Shown in pieces: positions 14,553 through 18,402 of a stretch of 18,402 bases of DNA. This DNA comes from an uncultured Selenomonadaceae bacterium. Its GTDB lineage: Bacteria > Bacillota > Negativicutes > Selenomonadales > Selenomonadaceae. The DNA lies in the NCBI GenBank assembly GCA_945637225.1, contig CALZDE010000013.1, positions 1-18,402 on the forward strand, read 5' to 3'. The notes beneath the pieces are model-generated. The model was not told where the DNA came from. It did no database searches and worked only from the letters and a program-made list of their open reading frames with translations. Numbering within the stretch: position 1 is the first letter of the stretch; every line of letters starts with the position of its first letter. The position numbers were made by a program, and so were the translations under genes.

Positions 14553-15884
14553 ATGAGCAAACCAATAGTAGCTATTGTAGGCCGACCAAATGTAGGCAAA
14601 TCCACCCTTTTTAATCAGATAGGCAAGAAGCGTGTATCAATTGTTGACGATATGCCAGGCGTTACCCGTGACAGAATTTATCTTGATGCGGAGTGGCTGA
14701 ATCACGAATTTACCATGGTAGATACTGGTGGTATCGAATTTGATGAATCCAACACTATTTTAAAATCAATGCGCCAGCAGGCACAGATTGCCATGGAAGA
14801 GGCTGACGTTATCGTTTTTGTAGTAGATGGCCGTTCTGGTCTTACCACCTCTGATGAGGAAGTAGGCAGACTGCTCCGTTCTACTAAAAAGCCTGTTATC
14901 TTAGCTGTTAATAAGACTGACAGCCCACAGCAGGAAGCTAATATTTATGAGTTTTACAGCTTAGGTCTTGGCGACCCTATGGGAATTTCTGCTTCTAATG
15001 CTCTTGGCCTTGGTGATCTGCTTGATGAAGTAGTAAAGGCATTCCCAAAGGAAGCTGAGCCAGATAAGGAAGCTGACGAAATCAGTATCGCTGTAATCGG
15101 CCGACCAAATGTAGGCAAATCCTCTATCGTTAATGCTCTTATCGGTGAGGAGCGCGTTATCGTAAGTAATATTGCTGGTACTACCAGAGACGCAATAGAT
15201 ACTCATTTTACCGTAGGAGATATGAAGTTCATCCTCATTGATACTGCTGGTATGCGCCGTAAGGGCAAGATTGATGAGCCAGTAGAGCGTTACAGTGTAA
15301 TGCGTTCCCTTCGTGCAGTTGACCGTTCTGATGTAGTGTTAATGGTAATCAGCGCAGAAGATGGTATCACCGAGCAGGATAAGAAGATTGCAGGCTATGC
15401 ACATGAGTCAGGCAAGGGTGTTGTTATCGTTGTAAATAAGTGGGATATCTTCCCAGATAAGAATGATAAATCTACTCTGCGTTTCACTGATGATTTGCGT
15501 GAGGAATTAGGTTTCTTGCAGTACGCACCAGTTGTATATACATCTGCTCTTACTCATCAGCGTATTCCACGTATTACCGAGCTTGTTAAGTACGTAGCTG
15601 ACCAGCAGTCCATGCGTATTCAGACAAGTGTGCTCAATGAGCTGGTACGTGATGCAGTTTCCATTAATCCGCCCCCATCTCATCGTGGCAAGCAGTTGAA
15701 AATTTACTTCATGACACAGGCAGATATTCAGCCACCTAAGTTCATTATCTTCGTTAATGACCCAGAATTAATGCATTTCTCATATCTTCGTTTTTTAGAG
15801 AACAAACTGCGTGAAAACTTCGGTTTTGAAGGTGCACCATTGAAGCTGGTTGTTCGTGGCAGAAAGGAAGAGGAGGATTATTGA
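14553..15884 (+). CDS. der: ribosome biogenesis GTPase Der (EngA)
   Basis: Der is a tandem-GTPase needed for maturation of the 50S subunit. With ATG 14553 as start it has 443 residues, the normal length. This start is preferred because AAGGAG (14541-14546) lies six bases upstream and the product opens at once with SKPIVAIVGRPNVGKST. An in-frame ATG at 14478 would add 25 poorly conserved residues and overlap the previous gene. First G domain: GRPNVGKST (10-18), DTGG (57-60), NKTD (120-123). Second G domain: GRPNVGKSS (183-191), DTAG (230-233), NKWD (295-298). A KH-like C-terminal domain closes the protein. The two P-loops are encoded by an identical 24-base stretch (14580-14603 and 15099-15122). 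plsY starts one base after the stop. Confidence 0.97.
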   Translation: MSKPIVAIVGRPNVGKSTLFNQIGKKRVSIVDDMPGVTRDRIYLDAEWLNHEFTMVDTGGIEFDESNTILKSMRQQAQIAMEEADVIVFVVDGRSGLTTSDEEVGRLLRSTKKPVILAVNKTDSPQQEANIYEFYSLGLGDPMGISASNALGLGDLLDEVVKAFPKEAEPDKEADEISIAVIGRPNVGKSSIVNALIGEERVIVSNIAGTTRDAIDTHFTVGDMKFILIDTAGMRRKGKIDEPVERYSVMRSLRAVDRSDVVLMVISAEDGITEQDKKIAGYAHESGKGVVIVVNKWDIFPDKNDKSTLRFTDDLREELGFLQYAPVVYTSALTHQRIPRITELVKYVADQQSMRIQTSVLNELVRDAVSINPPPSHRGKQLKIYFMTQADIQPPKFIIFVNDPELMHFSYLRFLENKLRENFGFEGAPLKLVVRGRKEEEDY

Positions 15885-15885
15885 T

Positions 15886-16515
15886 ATGTTTAGTGCAATA
15901 ATCGCCTGTGCAATAAGCTACATTTTAGGTTCTATTCCTAACGGGCTTATTTTAGGTAAAATGATTTGGAATACTGATTTACGTCAGCATGGCAGTGGCA
16001 ATATAGGTGCTACCAACGCTTGGCGTACAATTGGCAAGCCTGCTGGTATTCTGATTTTTTTACTGGATTTCTTAAAGGGTGCTATTGCCGCACTCATGCC
16101 AGCACTGATTACATTTATCGGACTTAATGCACCAGAGGAATACATTTATGTTCTGGTAGTATTATGTGGTATTGCCGCTTTGGTTGGTCATTCCTGCTCA
16201 ATTTTTCTGGGCTTTAAGGGTGGCAAAAGCGTTGCAACCGGTCTTGGTGTGCTCAGTATGATGATGCCACAGGTAACAGTGATGGTTTTCCTGATTTGGT
16301 TTTTGGTAGTGATTTCCTCTGGCTATGTTTCTTTAGGTTCTATTATAGCCGCTGGCTTAGTGCCTATTTTGGCATGGCTTATAGGTTATCATCCTGCCTA
16401 TCAGGTGTTCGGGCTTTTTGCGGCAGTGTTTGTTATCTACCGTCACAAGTCTAATATAGAGAGGCTCCGCAACGGTACTGAAAGCAAGATAAAACCACCT
16501 TCCCGTCATAGATGA
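15886..16515 (+). CDS. plsY: glycerol-3-phosphate acyltransferase PlsY
   Basis: PlsY transfers an acyl group from acyl-phosphate to glycerol 3-phosphate, the first step of phosphatidic acid synthesis, in the cytoplasmic membrane. The 209-residue protein is very hydrophobic, with about five membrane segments. It has the three family motifs facing the cytoplasm: GSIPNG (15-20), HGSGNIGATN (35-44) and GHSCSIFLGFKGGKS (101-115). The start ATG 15886 is chosen because AGGAGG (15871-15876) lies nine bases upstream; an in-frame ATG at 15850 lies inside der and would put a charged stretch before the first membrane segment. It follows der after a single base and is the last gene of its unit. Confidence 0.96.
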   Translation: MFSAIIACAISYILGSIPNGLILGKMIWNTDLRQHGSGNIGATNAWRTIGKPAGILIFLLDFLKGAIAALMPALITFIGLNAPEEYIYVLVVLCGIAALVGHSCSIFLGFKGGKSVATGLGVLSMMMPQVTVMVFLIWFLVVISSGYVSLGSIIAAGLVPILAWLIGYHPAYQVFGLFAAVFVIYRHKSNIERLRNGTESKIKPPSRHR

Positions 16516-16533
16516 TACATAGACAACCATAAC

Positions 16534-16562
16534 GAGTCGGATATAAAAATCCGGCTCTTTTT
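16534..16562 (+). terminator. intrinsic terminator after plsY
   Basis: GAGTCGGAT (16534-16542) pairs with ATCCGGCTC (16549-16557), nine pairs with one G-U and a six-base loop, followed by five T (16558-16562). It starts 19 bases after the plsY stop and ends the DUF512-der-plsY unit. Confidence 0.9.
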
Positions 16563-16600
16563 GTGTAGAAAAATAAAATTTATTTTCTTGAAAAAAACAC

Positions 16601-16629
16601 TTGTCAACTGTAGACGGAAATGCTATAAT
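16601..16629 (+). promoter_or_regulatory. promoter of the ACT-domain gene and hom
   Basis: TTGTCA (16601-16606) and a perfect TATAAT (16624-16629) are 17 bases apart, with an extended -10 TG at 16621-16622. The predicted start near 16636 gives an 80-base leader. The 12 bases from the -10 box onward (TATAATGGTAAA) are identical to those at ispH P1 (10956-10967). Confidence 0.85.
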
Positions 16630-16664
16630 GGTAAATGTGCATTGTGTAAAGACATGTATATGAC

Positions 16665-16698
16665 ACTGTGGGAGTTTTGATTAAACTGTTCCTACAGT
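16665..16698 (+). promoter_or_regulatory. leader hairpin just before the ACT-domain gene
   Basis: ACTGTGGG (16665-16672) pairs with CCTACAGT (16691-16698). The inner AGTTT (16673-16677) pairs with AAACT (16683-16687) around the loop TGATT, giving 13 pairs with a three-base bulge. There is no T run after it, so it is not an ordinary terminator. It ends five bases before the ribosome site GAGGAGG (16703-16709). Its role is unknown; effects on mRNA stability or translation are possible. Confidence 0.5.
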
Positions 16699-16718
16699 AA
16701 CAGAGGAGGTTAATTTAA

Positions 16719-17174
16719 ATGAGCGAAAACATCGAAAGCGGTTATTTTTTGGTTCGCGAGGAGATATTGCCAGAAGCTATTAAAAAGACCATTAAGGTCA
16801 AGGAAATGCTGAAGCGCGGTGATGCCAGAACTATTAATGAAGCTGTAGAAAAGATGGAGCTTAGCCGTAGTGCTTATTATAAATATAAGGATTATGTTTT
16901 TCCTTTCTATGAAGCAAGTCAGAATAAGATTATTACTATTACCTTCCTGCTGGAGCATAAGAAAGGCGTACTGAGCAGTGTACTGAATACTATATCAAGC
17001 GAAGGCGGAAGTATCATGACGATTAATCAGGGTATTCCCCTGCAGGGTGTAGCTAATGCTACTGTATCAATTGAAACTATGAATTTAGCTGTAGATTTGG
17101 AAGCCTTGCTGGACAAGCTGAGACTTGTGGATGGAGTCAAGCGCCTAGAGGTTCTGGGACAGGCACAGGCATAA
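16719..17174 (+). CDS. pheB: ACT-domain protein, PheB/UPF0735 family
   Basis: The 151-residue protein belongs to the UPF0735 (PheB-like) family, often found beside homoserine dehydrogenase. The N-terminal part (about 1-65) is helical and reads like a small helix-turn-helix-type unit (RTINEAVEKMELSRSAYYKY). An ACT domain covers about 70-147 (KIITITFLLEHKKGVLSSVL to VDGVKRLEVL). ACT domains bind amino acids and regulate enzymes or transcription. Older annotation as chorismate mutase for the family is not supported by a catalytic domain here. The start ATG 16719 has GAGGAGG nine bases upstream. hom follows after 40 bases, so control of aspartate-family synthesis is a reasonable inference, with threonine or phenylalanine as candidate ligands; neither is shown. 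Confidence 0.88.
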   Translation: MSENIESGYFLVREEILPEAIKKTIKVKEMLKRGDARTINEAVEKMELSRSAYYKYKDYVFPFYEASQNKIITITFLLEHKKGVLSSVLNTISSEGGSIMTINQGIPLQGVANATVSIETMNLAVDLEALLDKLRLVDGVKRLEVLGQAQA

Positions 17175-17214
17175 ACTGTTCGACTGAAAGAATAAAGTAG
17201 AAGGTAGGATAAAA

Positions 17215-18402
17215 ATGGCAAAAGAAATCAAAATTGGCTTATTGGGCAGCGGAACCGTTGGTACTGGTGTTGTACGTGTTCTGAAGGAAAATGCTGAGGA
17301 TATCGAGGTAAAGGTAGGTGCCAAGGTCAGTGTCAAGACCGCTTTGGTAAGAGATATTAACAAGAAGCGTGAATATCTTGATGATCTTCATCTGACAACA
17401 AATCCTGATGAAATCTTTAACGACCCAGAAATTGACATCGTAGTTGAGGTAATGGGCGGTATTGACCCTGCTAAGGATTATATGCTGAGAGCCATGGCCG
17501 CTGGCAAGCAGGTTGTAACCGCTAATAAGGACGTAGTAGCACAGTTTAACAAGGAACTGTTTGCTGCCGCTGAGGAAAACGGTGTTGATATCATGTTTGA
17601 GGCAAGTGTTGGCGGTGGTATTCCTATTATCGAGACTATGCGCCACAGTCTTACTGCAAACAAGATTACCGAGGTTATGGGTATCGTAAACGGTACTACC
17701 AACTACATGCTGACTAAGATGGCTCAGGATGGCTGTGACTATGCTGAGGTGCTGAAGGAAGCACAGGAAAAGGGTTATGCCGAAGCTGATCCAACTGCTG
17801 ATGTAGAAGGTCTTGATGCCGCTCGCAAGGCTACTATTCTTGCTTCTCTTGCCTTCAATACCCGTATCAATCTGGCAGATGTAGCTGTACAGGGTATCAC
17901 TAAGATTGAAAGTGCAGATATTGATTATGCAAAACAGCTGGGCTACTCTGTTAAGCTTTTGGCAGTAGCTCGTGATTATGGCGATGAAAAGGGCGTTAAT
18001 GTACGTGTTCATCCAGTATTCCTGCCAAGCACACATCCTCTTTCCAATGTAAATGATGTATTCAATGCCGTATTTATCCGTGGTAATGCCGTTGGTGAGC
18101 TGATGTTCTACGGCCGTGGTGCTGGCTCCCTGCCAACTGCTTCTGCAGTAGTTTCCGATATCGTTGAGCTTTCCCGCAGTTATCTGAGCGGTAATAAGAA
18201 GATGGTCGGCTTTACCAGTGAGGAAAGAAGAAAGTTCTGCCCTATCGAAGAAACTGATGCTTCCTATTATGTACGCTTAAAGGTTAATGATGAACCAGGC
18301 GTATTAGGCAAGATTGCTACTGCCTTTGGTGATAGCTATGTAAGCTTAAAGTCCGTAATTCAGACACGTATGGTAGAGAACTATGCAGAGATCGTTGCTG
18401 TT
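17215..18402 (+). CDS. hom: homoserine dehydrogenase (3' end beyond window)
   Basis: The enzyme reduces aspartate semialdehyde to homoserine with NAD(P)H, the branch point to threonine and methionine. The frame from ATG 17215 is open for 396 codons to the window edge; about 35-40 residues are probably missing. The N-terminal nucleotide-binding motif is KIGLLGSGTVGTGVV (6-20). The catalytic domain shows NGTTNYML (159-166), EADPTADVEGLDAARKA (190-206) and K205 as the likely catalytic lysine. A C-terminal ACT domain opens at about 351 (YYVRLKVNDEPGVLGKIATA), suggesting feedback inhibition by an end product, usually threonine. The start has AAGGTAGGA (17201-17209) five bases upstream. It is cotranscribed with the ACT-domain gene before it. 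Confidence 0.96.
   Translation, partial: MAKEIKIGLLGSGTVGTGVVRVLKENAEDIEVKVGAKVSVKTALVRDINKKREYLDDLHLTTNPDEIFNDPEIDIVVEVMGGIDPAKDYMLRAMAAGKQVVTANKDVVAQFNKELFAAAEENGVDIMFEASVGGGIPIIETMRHSLTANKITEVMGIVNGTTNYMLTKMAQDGCDYAEVLKEAQEKGYAEADPTADVEGLDAARKATILASLAFNTRINLADVAVQGITKIESADIDYAKQLGYSVKLLAVARDYGDEKGVNVRVHPVFLPSTHPLSNVNDVFNAVFIRGNAVGELMFYGRGAGSLPTASAVVSDIVELSRSYLSGNKKMVGFTSEERRKFCPIEETDASYYVRLKVNDEPGVLGKIATAFGDSYVSLKSVIQTRMVENYAEIVAV

Noticed and set aside
15850..15885. Upstream ATG giving PlsY a 12-residue charged extension
   Set aside because: It lies inside der; ATG 15886 has AGGAGG nine bases upstream and begins with the first membrane segment.
16654..16680. Eight-codon leader peptide (MYMTLWEF) before the ACT-domain gene, as in attenuation
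   Set aside because: It has no good ribosome site, no run of one regulatory codon and no downstream terminator hairpin with a T tract.
17239..18036. 265-codon - strand open frame opposite hom
   Set aside because: The + strand frame has intact homoserine dehydrogenase motifs throughout; the long antisense frame follows from codon bias.
1..18402. Search for tRNA or rRNA genes, CRISPR arrays, transposases or phage genes
   Set aside because: No cloverleaf, spaced direct repeats or mobile-element protein motifs were seen; the gene content is housekeeping.

Overview
The window is a chromosomal, mostly housekeeping segment of a low-to-middle GC anaerobe of the Firmicutes/Bacillota. My best guess is a member of the Negativicutes (Selenomonadales). 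This rests on the PheS zinc-finger-like insert, the T-box on pheST, ZapA following pheT, the aroA-cmk-plsC-ispH-rpsA run, and the DUF512-der-plsY and ACT-hom pairs. The genus cannot be fixed from the sequence. All genes but one are on the + strand, and none looks like phage, transposon or CRISPR material.

Layout. Bases 1-280 hold the tail of a PD-(D/E)XK nuclease-like protein. Bases 281-684 hold a strong promoter and a phenylalanine T-box riboswitch with its terminator. These drive pheS-pheT and a ZapA-family gene with a very long coiled-coil tail (4207-5637). Bases 5638-6273 form a boundary: two + strand terminators, a - strand terminator, a small - strand gene of unknown function (5889-6149), and a divergent promoter pair whose -35 boxes overlap. 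The next run is rluB, a BaiN/HI0933-type flavoprotein, aroA, cmk and plsC. A tandem promoter region then precedes ispH, which overlaps the ribosomal protein S1 gene by 13 bases. After a hairpin terminator come a PDZ-radical SAM-DUF512 gene, der and plsY, closed by a clear terminator. The last unit has its own promoter and a leader hairpin, and encodes an ACT-domain protein (PheB family) followed by hom, which runs off the window end.

How the genes fit together. The contents serve translation (PheRS, RluB, S1, Der), phospholipid synthesis (PlsC, PlsY), isoprenoid supply (IspH), aromatic and aspartate-family amino acids (AroA, PheB-like, Hom), nucleotide supply (Cmk) and probably division (ZapA). 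Phenylalanine links the T-box-controlled synthetase operon to aroA and perhaps to the ACT protein.

The least ordinary items are the coiled-coil-extended ZapA, the orphan 86-residue - strand gene with its complete set of expression signals, the shared -35 divergent promoter, the ispH/rpsA overlap, and the leader hairpin before the ACT gene. I found no multi-gene system that looks entirely new.
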